Assembly (NCBI GenBank): GCA_027579435.1
Contig: JANBPK010000097.1
Coordinates: forward strand, 1 to 47,940
Source: Candolleomyces eurysporus
Lineage: Eukaryota; Basidiomycota; Agaricomycetes; Agaricales; Psathyrellaceae
Direction of reading: 5' to 3'
DNA length: 47,940 bases
The stretch's first letter is position 1. The number at the start of each line of letters is the position of its first letter. This document shows, piece after piece, positions 1 through 11,789 of this stretch. The notes below the pieces were generated by a model. That model searched no databases. It worked only from the letters and a program-made list of their open reading frames with translations, and was not told where the DNA came from. The position numbers and the translations under genes are program-made.

Positions 1-358
1 TAGAGAATTTACTGCTGTTTTATTTTGTGTTTACTTTGCGTTTGCAATCGACTGGATTTGTGACTTTTATCTCGCGCGGCGTGATACTAAGTTAAAGGAA
101 AGATCAAAGCTATAAGGAAGTAACCTTAGGGTTAACTGTGTGATTATCGAGTACTCCTCGATTACTTGGAATTAGTGTGCACAAGAGAGAGAATCTGTAA
201 ATTCTTAATACTCTACACTACCCCCCATACTCGCACCCCCGATTTGGTACGGCACGACTACAAAGGTCTATACATACCGCTTATCTCGCACGGCTTGACT
301 TAGAGTTGGTGTAGGTGTTAGGTTGTGTGTTTTAGTAGTCTCGCCGTTCTCGATCACT
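1..358. other. Left-edge sequence without a recognised gene
   Basis: No credible reading frame or RNA gene is visible. The stretch lies downstream of the minus-strand gag-like ORF, so it may hold more of that retroelement, but no reverse transcriptase or recombinase motif can be read here. Confidence 0.4.
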
Positions 359-1512
359 TCAACGGTTAGCAAAGAGACCCTCGCTGTGGAGGATAGCGGC
401 CCTGTGGCGATTGAACTGGTCGTAATGGGTGAGTAGGATCTTGGTACCGCCTCCCACTTTGTTCCTAATCGATTGGTCAAATTGGATGACTCGCCAATGC
501 GCCTCCGTTTGGTGGGCCGAGAACTTGCCCTGAATGAATTCGCCGTAGTCTGCAAGCTCCTGCTGGCGGTGAGGGAAGAGGAAAGCGGCGGCCTTGACTG
601 TGATATTCCAGGCAATGGTCCAGTCTCCATACGTGAGTACCTTTCGTGATGGCTCTGAATGCCCAAAACTGATTTCGTGCTCGCCAAGGCGTCCTCGATT
701 TTCTTTAACAGCTCTGACGTGGTAGACAGAACTGAAGACGACGTCAAGGTTGACGGCTTTCCCTTTGAGGAGGTTGTCCCATTCTGAGGACGGGAATCCG
801 GGGGGGGGCTGAAGTTGAGAAGGCGATCCATCGCTTGACCTGACTGACATCCTTGCCATAGTGTCGCAACAGTCGCGCAGATTCCATGCAGGATGGGTCG
901 ACATTTCGTCGGCTTTTCTTTTCTTTCCCAAACCATGGCATGTCGGATTCGCGCAGCCGCTTCCGAGGTCGATTATCGGTGTCGCTTCTGCTGGCCTTGG
1001 TTGAACTTCCACTGTCCTCCGCGCCTGAGGACTCGGTCCTAGACCTCTTGNTGCCTGCCGTACTTGGAGAGCGAATCCGGGCGGCGAGACCGATATAAGG
1101 TCGGTGTTCCTCCTGCACCGTCTGACAACGAAGACTCATCGTCCCGTGAGGATCCATACCCCGGTCCATCCTCTCCAGAAGCGACGGTGTGGGAAGATCC
1201 TCCTCGTCGTCGGCGCTGGCTTCGTTCGATCTGTGCGAGTTGCTGCTCGTAACTCTCGAGCGCTCGTTCCTTAGCTGCGCCGTCTTCTTCCCCAAAGTTG
1301 AGGGCAGAAACGATCCTAGACAGGGCTCTACCCCGAGCAATCTCTCCTCGAGCAAATTCTTGGAGCGTGGCACTGATCCCAGCGAGTGAGTTTCGGGGCT
1401 GTTCGGGGTTGACAGGTATTGATTGGGCTCGTTTATTTGGATCCGGGACAATAGGTTGGGTCGATTGGTTTGAATTCTGTCGAGTAGAGCCATTATGACC
1501 TCGAGAAGTCAT
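359..1512 (-). mobile_element. Retroelement gag-like ORF, frame-broken relic
   Basis: The ATG at 1512 opens a protein of about 384 residues read through three successive frames to the stop at 359. The N-terminal third is acidic and Ser-rich and has a helical stretch (EFARGEIARGRALSRIVSAL). A basic segment (RPRKRLRESDMPWFGKEK) and a conserved C-terminal block (AAFLFPHRQQELADYGEFIQ) follow. I recognise this layout from ORFs next to reverse transcriptase genes of agaricomycete retroelements, possibly DIRS-like; the exact class is from memory and unsure. The frame changes at an isolated N (1051) and at a run of nine Gs (800-808). Both are typical of sequencing length errors, so the ORF could be less damaged than it looks. 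No pol gene lies inside the window; it would lie off the left edge. Confidence 0.55.
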
Positions 1513-1755
1513 TAGAATTTTAATAAAGTGATGAATGAAGTGATAATTTAGTGTGTAGCAAGATTTCGAGCGTCGTCGCAACAGAGAAGAAGAGAAAAAG
1601 AGTGAGACCTTGAAACCTGAGAGTGAGACCATAGCCGCGCATGCGTGCACGTGCGATCCATGCGTTCGCCGCGGGGGGCAGAAGGATCGCGCCTCTGTTG
1701 CTCCTCGGTCGCCCATCCTTCATTGAACTTGTGTAAACATCAGTTTAAACTACGA

Positions 1756-2630
1756 TGCACCAGGAATACATTGGGGTGAGGCGGGGGGATTCTGATTGCG
1801 CCATGAGGACTGAGCGACAGAATAACGCAGGGAATACAAATTTCTGAGCTCAGATTTTTTACTGACTCTCCTTACCCTAGAACGCACTCCTCTATACATC
1901 TCTTGATTGGTACTCACACATTGGTACTCACACATACTAGTTGCAACCTTGTCGACATCCCTGATTGACGAATACCACAGCGTATCACACACGACCGGGC
2001 GCACGAACGCCTCTGCTCCAGCGGTGGATGCAGATCCTCACGTATTCCGAATAGATAAGGTCCTGTGTACCCTCGAATCTTATCACCAGTGGAGCTTGGG
2101 CGCATGCGCCCGTAGCTTTCACGATGATCGGCTCCCTGACATGGACTTTATCAATTAAAACAGGTACAGTGTTGAGTATCTTCCCTCATGAAGCTACTCC
2201 GAAGAAGGAGGTGGGCGCATGATTGCTTCTCGGGAAGACAGCTTCCTATCTCACAGCCCGTGAAGGAAATCCAGGCATCGCGTTCTCGCGCGGCCCAGGA
2301 TGAAGAAGAGCCCCATTCTTTGTTCCACACCTATCTTGGAAGATATTGCGCAAGATGGAAGGGATCTTTGACCTGGATGCTGCTGATAGTATCTCAACGT
2401 GCTTGAAAGAAGCGTCTTCTGCACGGCCTTTGGGCGTCGACCAATCTATTCGGTTGTTCCTAAGTCTGCTATCGAAGCCACAAGAGATGCTATGGGATAT
2501 TTCTCCGGTTCTGCTTTGAGGACGATCACGATCAGTGTCTGCGGAAGTGCTATGAATTGCATAGCTATATAAGTAGGTGAGAATGAGGTAGTCGATCCAC
2601 GCTTACCAGACTCGGATCAAGGCAGCAGCA
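1756..2630 (+). repeat. Array leader of 7-TM copy A with TATA promoter
   Basis: This roughly 875-bp sequence is nearly identical to the leader of copy G (17152-18043) and recurs in part before copies B-F. Homology starts abruptly at GCACCAGGAATACATT, next to the retroelement relic, so this marks the left end of the array. Close to the gene it holds a conserved element CGATCACGATCAGTGTC (about 2523-2539) and a TATA box TATATAA (2566-2572), 65 bp before the ATG. A 14-bp direct duplication (TTGGTACTCACACA) lies near 1910-1937. No conserved ORF was found in the leader. Confidence 0.75.
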
Positions 2631-3960
2631 ATGGATGACGATAGGATAAAGCACCTGAACCCAGTAAGGGCTCGAGCCCTCTACGCAAATTTCAGCATAA
2701 CCATGGTGGGAGTTGGTATGTCAATGCTTATATATCTGTGGACCACACAAATTAATGCTCAGTATGTTCCCAACGGTTTCAGGTATCCATTTGTTCATGG
2801 CGCTGTACGGTTTCTCGGTTTTCCTGGAGATGGCAAAGCCTCTTAGGAAGGGCAGAAAGAGATACATAGCAGCCAGTTTCGGAATAACAACTTTATCCGC
2901 CCTCGCCGCGTCGCTTGACATGGCACGTTACTTCCAAACCCTGTTCAAATCCACGTCACCGAGTCATTGGCGTGATCTACTTGTTGTCTCCTACGAAGAA
3001 TGGCCATATTTGGCTAGCAGCGCGGGCCTTGGGCTGACTATTATGATTGGTGACGCACTGCTGGTGAGTGCGGTAACCTGATTTTTTGTGGCCGTCTGCT
3101 GGCAAGGCTCACGGGTTGTTTGCCACAGGTGTATCGCTGTTATATAGTTTGCGTGGAATATTGGTGGGTAATAATCCTCCCCATGATGACGTCCCTGTCC
3201 GGTCTAGGTCTGTGTCATGTCCACTTCAAAGTGTAATTTATGCTAATCAAATCGCCCGGAATCACGACGCATAGCTCTCTTGATAAGAGGTTACCTGCCT
3301 GGTCAAAGCAATTCTGGTGTCAACTGTTCAGTCGCCTCTATTCTGCTAATTGTGTTAACCAACATCATTGTCACAACTCTGATCACAAACCGCCTTCTTC
3401 GTGCACGCCGGATGCTGGTAAAGCTCCTGCCATCAGCGGATGTGCAAGTCTACACTGGGGCGATCGCCATTCTAATCGAGTCCGCTGCTCCTCTCACCAT
3501 CTTCGGTATCATTAGCACTGCAATAGCACTGAAAAACTTGGTTATTTCTCCACATACCGGAGGAGTGATAGCCTGCGGCCTTTTGTCCGAAGGCCTTTTC
3601 TACTCATTCTGCGTGAGTTGGCTAATTGAGTCCTTCCCATCGATGCTGATTTGTTGACTTTACTAACAGGGACTATCGCCACACATGATCATATTCCGCG
3701 TTACCACTGGCCGCTCCTTCACCAAACTCCCCTCAGCCAAGGACGGTGTCGTAACCAACCCCATACAATTTGCCCACAGAACTGCTGAATCATCTTTCCT
3801 GCAGTCAGCGTTGAATCGCGAGTTAGGGCGAAACGGTGGTGCTGATACTGAACAGGGACTGAACGGCAGCATTGGTGAGCTCACCCAGACGCATATGTCT
3901 ATTATCCACATCGCGCAGGAGAAGCAGAACGTCGGTGGGGATGTCGAGAAGGCCGGGTAG
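2631..3960 (+). CDS. 7-TM membrane protein of unknown function, array copy A
   Basis: Five exons: 2631-2715, 2783-3063, 3129-3207, 3275-3612 and 3670-3960, total 1074 nt, 357 aa. All introns are GT..AG and the frame is open throughout. Seven hydrophobic segments are visible: ITMVGVGIHLFMALYGFSVF, the YIAASFG region, LTIMIGDALL, WWVIILPMMTSLS, the segment before LLRARR, IAILIESAAPLTIFGII and LFYSFCGLSPHMIIF. A polar, presumably cytosolic tail of about 90 residues ends in DVEKAG. A basic RARR loop after TM5 precedes the conserved LLPSADVQVYTG. The family is common in Agaricomycetes as unnamed, GPCR-like proteins; no ligand or partner can be inferred. Copy A is one residue shorter than C and G at the start of exon 4. 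Intact and probably expressed. Confidence 0.85.
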
Positions 3961-4081
3961 AGATCAATCCGGGGTGCTGGACATGAAGACACTGAATATG
4001 TACAAGTCTTGCTTGCAGTCGTATTTTGTTGTATCTCTATGTATTATCGTATTTATTCCATCTCGCGTGTAATAAGCCATG

Positions 4082-4359
4082 CCATCAGCCGTAACGCCGC
4101 CACGCTGCGCTCCCTCGCGACGTGTCGTCTGGCTTACATAATGTGCCGCGTCTGGAGAAAAGGTGAGGTGGCTCGGCTCGCGGTTCTTTCTTCAAACACT
4201 CACCTTCTCCTTCTCCCTCCCCGTCCTGGTTCGTCATGAGCGGTTGTGACTAGTCTGTTCTGTGTACTGCAAAAACTGGTGCTAATCCTCCTGCGGTTTC
4301 TGAATCTGGTCCGCCCTTTCCTGCCCATTCTCCCAGAGGTTTCCTCGCCGGATCGCAAG
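4082..4359 (+). pseudogene. SEC61 5' fragment (promoter, exons 1-2) after copy A
   Basis: The sequence matches the SEC61 promoter and first two exons at 19495-19772. It contains the CCTCGTTCGTCATGAGC-type start (ATG at 4236), the first intron, and the exon encoding [15 protein letters not shown]. Homology stops at the exon 2 end (4359). Splicing is destroyed: the 5' site GTGAGT is GTGACT, and the intron-end AG is lost in a small deletion. The fragment is a by-product of duplicating a unit made of the 7-TM gene plus the SEC61 start. Confidence 0.8.
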
Positions 4360-4435
4360 GTTACACGCTGACACAGGTGCTAAGTTTTATGGATTGGTGC
4401 GCCATCTTCGCGCCTAGCTAATCTCGAATACCGAT

Positions 4436-5331
4436 TTTTGTGATCAATATGTATGAGCTTTGGAATATATCAGTTAGGTGTATTCGAATATCAAGCTCGC
4501 ACCAGGAATACATTANGGGGGGACTTCTGATCGCGCCATGGGGAGTGAGTGACAGAATAATGCGGGCAATACAATTTTTCGACCTTAGATTTTTACCGAA
4601 TCTCCTTACCCTAGAACGCACTCTATACATCTCTTGATCGGCACTCACACATATTAGTTGAAACCTCGTTGAAATCCCTAATTGACGACTACCACGGTGT
4701 ATTGTACGCTACCGGGCGCACGAAAGCCTCTGCTCTAGCGGTGGATGCAGATTCTTAACGTGGTATATCTGCATGGGGTCCTGAGCACCTTCAGCCAAGA
4801 ATCTTATCGCCCGTGGAGCTTGAGCGCAGGCGTCAGTGGTCTTCACTATCATCGCTTCCGTGACATGAACTCTATCAATCGCGAGAGGTATAACTTTGAG
4901 TACTTCCTTCATGAAGCTACTCCCAAGAAGAACGACGATGGCCTTACCCGATCATGATTACCGGAAGCCAACCTTTTATCTCACAGCGCGTGAAGGATGA
5001 TCCAGGCATTGCATTCTCGCACAGTTCAGGATGAAGAGGGGCTCAAATCGTCGTGCCATATCCATCTTGGAAGGTTGGGCAAGACTGTTGATATCTCATA
5101 GCGCTGCAAAGAAGCGTTTTCCGTACGGCCTTTCCGTGTCGACCAATTCATTTAGTTGTCTCAAATCTGTTATAGAACTCAGAAGCGATGCTATGGAATA
5201 TTCCTCCTGGTCTGCTTTCAGAACGATCACAATCAGTGTCAGCGGGACTGTGATGAATTTCAAATATATATAAGGATGCGAGAATGAGGGAGTAGATCAA
5301 CGCTTATCAGGCTCGGGTCAAGACAGGAGCA
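4436..5331 (+). repeat. Array leader of copy B with TATA promoter
   Basis: Leader of about 900 bp, nearly identical to 9420-10327 (leader of D) and related to the leaders of A and G. It contains an N at 4516 next to a G-run. The CGATCACAATCAGTGTC element (about 5224-5240) precedes a TATA box (TATATATAA, about 5265-5273) 60-65 bp before the ATG. Confidence 0.7.
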
Positions 5332-6657
5332 ATGAGCAACGATAGCAGGGAATACAGGATCACAGTGAATGCTCGAGCCCTCTACGCAAATTATACCATC
5401 ACTATGGTGGTGATTGGTATGTCAATTTCTATATGTATGTGGACCACGGGCCGCGAATCAATGCTCAGCATGCTCCCAACGATGCCAGGTATCAACCTTT
5501 TCATGGCGCTATATGGTCTCTCGGTTTTCCTAGAGACCTCGCAGTCTCTTAGGAAGGGCCGAAAGAGATACATAGCAGTCAGTTTCGGGATAACAATGTT
5601 ATCCGCCCTCACCGCGTCGCTTGACATGGCGGCTTACTTCCAAATACTCACCAGGTCATTTTCGAGATCGATATCTCGCCTTCTCAGAAGAATGGGAGTG
5701 TTTGGCTGGCAGCACGGGCCTTGGGCTGATTATTATGATTGGTAACGCACTGCCGGTGAGTGCGGTAGCCTGATTTTTTCCACCCGTCTGCTGGCAAGGC
5801 TCACGGGCTGTTTGCCACAGATGTATCGCTGTTATATATTTTGCCTGGAATATTGGTGGGTAATGATTCTCCCCATGATGACGTCCCTGTCCGGTCTAGG
5901 TCTGTGTCATGTCCACTTCAAAGTGCAACTTATGCTGATCACACTGCCCAGAATCACAATGCATAGTTCCCTTCTTTGTGGGATTTACACAAACGATTAT
6001 AGTCCCAGATATTTAGTCTCCTCCATCCTGCCAACTGTGTCAACCAACGTCATTGTCACCACTCTGATCACAATCCGCCTTCTTCGTGCACGCCGGACGC
6101 TAGCAAAGCTCTTGCCATCGGCGGATGTGCGAGTCTACACTGAAGTGATCGCCATTCTAATCGAGTCTGCTGCTCCTATCACTGTCTTTGGCATCATTAC
6201 CGCTTCAATAGTGGTGCAACGAGCGAGTGCTACTCTACCTTACGAATCCATGGGAATCATGATCTGCAGTGTTTTGTCCAACGGCTTTTTTTTTCTCATT
6301 CTGCGTAAGTTAGGCTCTTCGAGTGCTTCCTATTCATCCTAATTTTGTTGACTTTGCTCAAAGGTACTATCGCCACACATGATCATATTCCGCGTTACCA
6401 CTGGCCATTCCTTCACTAAATTTCCCTCAGCCAAGGACGGTGTCCTCACCAACCCGATTCAATTTGCGCGCCGAACTGCCGAATCATCTTTTCTCGAGTC
6501 GACGTTGAATCGCGAGTTTGGGCAAAACGGTGGTACTGATACCGAGCAAGGACTAAATTCCTGTGTTGGTGAGCTTGCTAGTCGGACCCCGACATCTATA
6601 ATCCACATCGCACGGGAGAAGCAGAACGACAGTGGGGATGTCGAGAAGGCTGGGTAG
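5332..6657 (+). pseudogene. 7-TM family array copy B, pseudogene
   Basis: The exon layout matches the family: 5332-5416, 5489-5755, 5821-5899, 5967-6304 and 6364-6657. There are three lesions. Compared with copy D, exon 2 lacks 14 nt (GTTCAAATCCACCT) after the TTCCAAATACT segment, which shifts the frame to a stop at ADYYDW. Exon 4 lacks one base near 5967-5990. A run of nine Ts (6286-6294) near the end of exon 4 also breaks the frame. The first 80 residues and the tail (TTGRSFTKFPSAKDG, DVEKAG) are well kept, so inactivation is recent. The nearest relative is copy D, 4996 bp downstream. The T-run could be a sequencing error; the 14-nt deletion is not easily explained that way. Confidence 0.8.
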
Positions 6658-7622
6658 AGGTCGATCCGGTGTGTTGGCCGTAAAGAATTTGAATATGTAC
6701 CGCATCTGCATTCGTATTCTGCTGTATCTCTATACCTATTCGGAGGGATGTCGAGAAGGTCGGGTAGGGATCGCTCCGGTGGCCATGAAGGAGCTGAAGG
6801 GTACTCAAGCCTCGCTGTAGCGTTTCAATCTGCTTGTTCTCGTATTTATACGATCTCGTGTTATAGACGTGCCTTGACCTGGACGCTGTGGATATCTCAT
6901 AGCGCTCCAAAGAAGCATTTTCCGTACGGCCATTGGGGGTCGACCAATTCATTTGATTATCTCGAATCTGTTGTAAAACTCAGAAGCGATGCTTTGGAAT
7001 ATGTCCCCTGCACCCAGAACGACCCTAACATTCCCCCACAAATCTTATCACCAGTGGGGTTTCGGCGTAGGCGTCCGTAGCCGTCACGATGATCCCTGAC
7101 ACGGACTTTATCAATTAAGACAGGTACAGTTGTTTGAGTATCTTCCCTCCTGAAGCTACTCCAGAGAAGGAGGTGGGCGCGTTGATGGCCTAAGTACCCG
7201 ATCATGATTGCTTCTTGCGGCAAGACAACTTTTTATATCACAGTGCGTCAAGGAAGATCCGGGCATCGCATTCTCGCACAGCTCAGGATGAAGAGGGGCT
7301 CAAATCGTCGTGTCATATTCATCTTGGAAGGTGTTGGGCAGGATGGAAGAGATGCAGTGGAGTACTTTCCACCTGGGCGCTGTTGAGACCTCATAACGCT
7401 GCAAAGAAGCGTTTTTTGGGCGTCGACCAATTCATTTGGTCGTCTCGAATCTGTTATAGAACTCAGAAGCGATGGTATGGAAAATTTCTCCTGCTCTGCT
7501 TTCAGAACAATCACGATCAGTGTCAGCGGAAGTGCTATGAATTGCATAGCTATATAAGTAGGTGAGAATGAGGCAGTCAGTCAACGTTCAACGCTTACCA
7601 GACTCGGATCAAGGCAGCAGCA
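6658..7622 (+). repeat. Composite junction and leader of copy C
   Basis: After the copy B 3' region, a second partial copy of the gene tail end (GATGTCGAGAAGG..GGGTAG, about 6748-6768) and its 3' flank appear. A piece of the leader (about 6890-7010, CTCATAGCGCTCCAAAGAAG) follows, then a fresh leader start from about 7035. The segment is a patchwork of array pieces with at least two rearrangement joints. The leader proper ends with TCACGATCAGTGTCAGCGG and a TATA box at 7551-7557, 66-72 bp before the copy C ATG. Confidence 0.65.
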
Positions 7623-8955
7623 ATGGATGACGATAGGATAAAGCACCTGATCACAGTAAGGGCCCGAGCCGTCTACGCAAATTTTACCATAACCATGGTG
7701 GGAGTTGGTATGTCAATGCTTATATATCTGTGGACCGCACAAATCAATGCTCAGTATGTTCCCAACGGTTTCAGGTATCCATTTGTTCATGGCGCTGTAC
7801 GGTTTCTCGGTTTTCCTGGAGACGGCGGAGCCTCTTAGGAAGGGAAGAAAGAGATACATAGCAGCCAGTTTTGGAATAACAACTTTATCCGCCCTCACCG
7901 CGTCGCTTGACATGGCGGGTTACTTCCAAACCCTGTTCAAATCCACGTCACCGAGCCATTGGGGTGAACTGTTTGACGCCTCCTACGAAGAATGGCCATA
8001 TTTGACTAGCGCCGCGTGCCTTGGGCTGACTATTATGATTGGTGACGCACTGCTGGTGAGCGCGGTAACCTGATTTTCTGCAGCCGTCTGCTAGCAAGGC
8101 TCACGGGTTATTTGCCACAGATGTATCGCTGTTATATAGTTTGCGTGGAGTATTGGTGGGTAATAATCCTCCCCATGATGACGTCCCTGTCCGGTCTAGG
8201 TCTGTGTCATGTTCACTTCGAAGTGCAATTTATGCTAATCAAATCGCCCGGAATCACGACGCACAGTTCTCCTCTTCATAACAGTTTACGCGCCCCCTCA
8301 AAGCAATTCTGGCGCCAAATATTTAGTCGCCTCTACCATGCTAATTGTGTTAACCAACATCATTGTCACAACTCTGATCACAAACCGCCTTCTTCGTGCA
8401 CGCCGGAGGCTGGTAAAGCTCCTGCCATCAGCGGATGTGCAAGTCTACATTGGGGTGATCGCCATTCTAATCGAGTCCGCTGCTCCTCTCACCATCCTCG
8501 GTATCATTCTCGCTGCATTGGCACTGAGAGACTTGGTTATTCCTCAAGGTTCCGGAGGAATTATAGCCTGCGGCCGTTTGTTCGAAGCACTTTGGTACTC
8601 ATTCTGCGTGAGTTGGCTAATTGAGTCCTTCCCATCGATGCTGATTTGTTGACTTTACTAAAAGGGACTATCGCCACACATGATCATATTCCGCGTTACC
8701 ACTGGCCGTTCCTTCACCAACTTCCCCTTAGCCAAGGACGGTGTCGTAACCAACCCGATTCAATTTGCCCACAGAACTGCTGAATCATCTTTCCTGCAGT
8801 CGGCGTTGAATCGCGAGTTTGGCCGAAACCGTGATGCTAATACCGAACAGGGGCTGAATGGCAGCATTGGTGAGCCCACCCAGACGCAGATGTCTATTAT
8901 CCACATCGCGCAGGAGAAGCAGAACGTCGGTGGGGATGTCGAGAAGGCCGGGTAG
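7623..8955 (+). CDS. 7-TM membrane protein of unknown function, array copy C
   Basis: Five exons: 7623-7707, 7775-8055, 8121-8199, 8267-8607 and 8665-8955, total 1077 nt, 358 aa, frame intact. Exon lengths of 85, 281, 79, 341 and 291 are the family standard. It has the same seven hydrophobic segments and RARR loop as copy A. The extracellular loop before TM5 differs (VYAPPQSNSGAKYL instead of YLPGQSNSGVNCS), and TM6-TM7 carry LAALALRDLVIPQGSGG. The tail has GRNRDANTEQG in place of GRNGGADTEQG. The 4992-bp offset from copy A, with B and D offset by 4996, shows that the A-B pair was duplicated as one block. Function is unknown. Confidence 0.85.
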
Positions 8956-9060
8956 AAATCAATCCGGTGTGCTGGTCGTGAAGAAACTGAATATGTACAA
9001 GTCTTGCTTGCAGTCGTATTTTGTTGTATCTCTATGTATTTATTCCATCTCGCGTGTAAT

Positions 9061-9341
9061 AAGCCATCAGCCGCAACACCGCCACGCTGCGCTCCCTCGC
9101 GATGTGTCGTCTGGCTTACATAATGTGCCGCATCTGGAGAAAACTTGGTGTGGTGGCTCGGCTCGCGGTTCTTTCTTCAAACACTCACCTTCTCCTTCTC
9201 CTCCCCGTCTTGGTTCGTCATGAGCAGTTGTGAGTAGTCTGTTCTGTGTACTGCAAAGACTGGTGCTAATCCTCCTGCAGTCTGGTTTCGGAATCTGGTC
9301 CGCCCTTCCCTGCCCATTCTCCCAGAGGTTTCCTCGCCAAG
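9061..9341 (+). pseudogene. SEC61 5' fragment after copy C
   Basis: Second copy of the SEC61 promoter with exons 1-2 (ATG at 9220, intron, exon ending near 9341), homologous to 4082-4359 and 19495-19772. The exon 2 end has lost the GGATCGC stretch present in the parent. It is followed by the same unrelated joint sequence as after copy A (CGCTGACACAG), so both derive from one duplication joint. Confidence 0.8.
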
Positions 9342-9419
9342 GTTACCCGCTGACACAGCTGCTAAGTTTTATGGATTGGTGCGGCGTCTTCGCGCCTAGC
9401 TAATCTCGAACACCAATGT

Positions 9420-10327
9420 GTGTGATCGATATGTATGAGCTTTGGGATATATCAGTTAGGTGTATTCGAATATAAAGCTCGCACGAGGAATACATTAGGG
9501 GGAATTCCGATCGTGCCATGGGGAGTGAGCGACAGAATAATGCGGGCATTGAATACAATTTTTCGACCTTGGATTTTTACCGAATCTCCTTACCCTAGAA
9601 CACACTCCTCAATACATCTCTTGATCAGCACTCAACGCATTAGTTGAAACCTTGTTGAAATCCCTAATTGAGGACTACCACGGTGTATTGTACGCTACCG
9701 GGCGCACGAAAGCCTCTGCTCTAGCGGTGGATGCAGATTCTTAACGTGGTATATCTGCATGGGGTCCTGGGCACCTTCAGCCAAGAATCTTATCGCCCGT
9801 GGAGCTTGAGCGCAGGCGTCAGTAGTCTTCACTATCATCGCTTCCGTGACATGAACTCTATCAATTGCGAAAGGTATAACTTTGAGTACTTCCTTCATGA
9901 AGCTACTCCCGAGAAGAACGAGGATGGCCTTACCCGATCATGATTGCCGGAAGCCAACCTTTTATCTCACAGCGCGTGAAGGATGATCCAGGCATTGCAT
10001 TCTCGCACAGTTCAGGATGAAGAGGGGCTCAGGTCGTCGTGCCATATCCATCTTGGAAGGCATTGGGCAAGATGGAAGACTGTTGATATCTCATAGCGCT
10101 GCAAAGAAGCGTTTTCCGTACGGCCTTTCCATGTCGACCAATTCATTTAGTTGTCTCTCAAATCTGTTATAGAACTCAGAAGCGATGCTATGAAAATTTC
10201 TCCTGGTCTGCTTTCAGAACGATCACAATCAGTGTCAGCGGGAGCGTGATGAATTTCAAATATATATAAGGATGCGAGAATGAGGGAGTATATCAACACT
10301 TACCAGGCTCGGGTCAAGGCAGCAGCA
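9420..10327 (+). repeat. Array leader of copy D with TATA promoter
   Basis: Nearly identical to the copy B leader (4436-5331). CGATCACAATCAGTGTC lies around 10219-10235 and TATATATAA at 10261-10269, 59-67 bp before the start codon at 10328. An upstream in-frame ATG at 10280 exists, but the family start consensus and alignment with B support 10328. Confidence 0.7.
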
Positions 10328-11664
10328 ATGACTGACGATAACAGGGAATACAGGCTCACAGTGAATGCTCGAACCCTCTACGCAAATTATACCATGACTA
10401 TGGTGGTGATTGGTATGTCAATTTCTATATGTATGTGGACCACGGGCCGGGAATCAATGCTCAGCATGCTCCCAACGATGCCAGGTATCAACCTTTTCAT
10501 GGCGCTATATGGTCTCTCAGTTTTCTTAGAGACCTCAAAGTCTCTTAGGAAGGGCCGAAAGAGATACATAGCAGTCAGTTTCGTGATGACAATGTTATCC
10601 GCCTTCACCGCGTCGCTTGACATGGCGGCTTACTTCCGAATACTGTTCAAATCCACCTCACCAGGTCATTTTCGAGATCTATATCTCGCCTTCTCCGGAG
10701 AATGGGAGTATATGGCTAGCGGCACGGGCCTTGGGCTGATTATTATGATTGGTGACGCACTGCTGGTGAGTGCGGTAACCTGATTTTTTTCAAGCCGTCT
10801 GCTGGCAAGGCTCACGGGCTGTTGGCCACAGGTGTATCGCTGTTATATATTTTGCATGGAATATTGGTGGGTGATAATCCTCCCCATGATGACGTCCCTG
10901 TCCGGTCTAGGTCTGTGTCATGTCTGCTTCAAAGTGCAACTTATGCTGATCACACTGCCCGGAATCACAATACATAGTTCTCTTCTTCACGGCGGTTTAC
11001 ACAAACGATTCTAGTCCCAAATATTTAGTCTCCTCCGTCCTGCTAACTGTGTCAACCAACGTCATTGTTACAACTTTGATCGCGATCCGCCTTCTTCGTG
11101 CAAGGCGGACGCTGGCAAAGCTCTTGCCATCGGCGGATGTGCGAGTCTACACTGGAGTGATCGCCATTCTAATCGAGTCCGCTGCTCCTCTCACCTTCTT
11201 TGGCATCATTACCGCTTCAATATCAGTGCAACGAGCGAGTATTAATGTACCTTACAGATCCATGAAAACCATGGTCTGCAGTGTTTTGTTCAACGGCNTT
11301 TTTTTTTCTCATTCTGCGTAAGTTGGGCTCTTCGAGTGCTTTCTATTTATCCTAATTTTGTCGACTTTTCTCAAAGGTACTATCGCCACACATGATCATA
11401 TTCCGCGTTACCACTGGCCGTTCCTTCACCCACTTCCCCTCAGTCAAGGATGGTGTTGTAACCAACCCGATTCAATTTGCGCGCCGAACTGCCGAATCAT
11501 CTTTCCTCCAATCGACGTTGAATCGTGAGTTTGGCCGGAACGGTGGTGCTGATACCGAACAAGGACTGAATGGCAGCATTGGTGAGCCTGCCCAGACCCA
11601 GACGTCTGTTATCCACGTCGTGCAGGAGAAGCGGAACGGTGGGGATATTGAGAAGGTCGGGTAG
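10328..11664 (+). CDS. 7-TM membrane protein, array copy D, one frame break at a T-run
   Basis: Exons: 10328-10412, 10485-10765, 10832-10910, 10978-11317 and 11377-11664. Everything reads as a normal family member (start MTDDNREYRLTVNARTLYAN, tail ending GGDIEKVG) except near the end of exon 4. There an N (11298) and nine Ts replace the codons for LFY before SFC, so the frame is off by one. The assembler flagged the position with N, so a sequencing length error is likely and the gene may be intact. Copy B has the same nine-T run, however, so a real inherited frameshift cannot be excluded. Its closest relative is B. Confidence 0.7.
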
Positions 11665-11789
11665 AGATCGATACGTGAAGAAACTGAATATGTACTCAAG
11701 CCCTGCCTGTATTCGTAGTCCGTAGTGTTCCGATTCGCTTGTTCTTGTATTTATACGATCTCACTTGTTATCTCAGTGTCACTGCAACC

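Noticed and set aside
4709..4912. 67-codon minus-strand frame repeated at 9695-9898
   Set aside because: It is conserved only because the leader was duplicated; the other leaders do not keep the frame.
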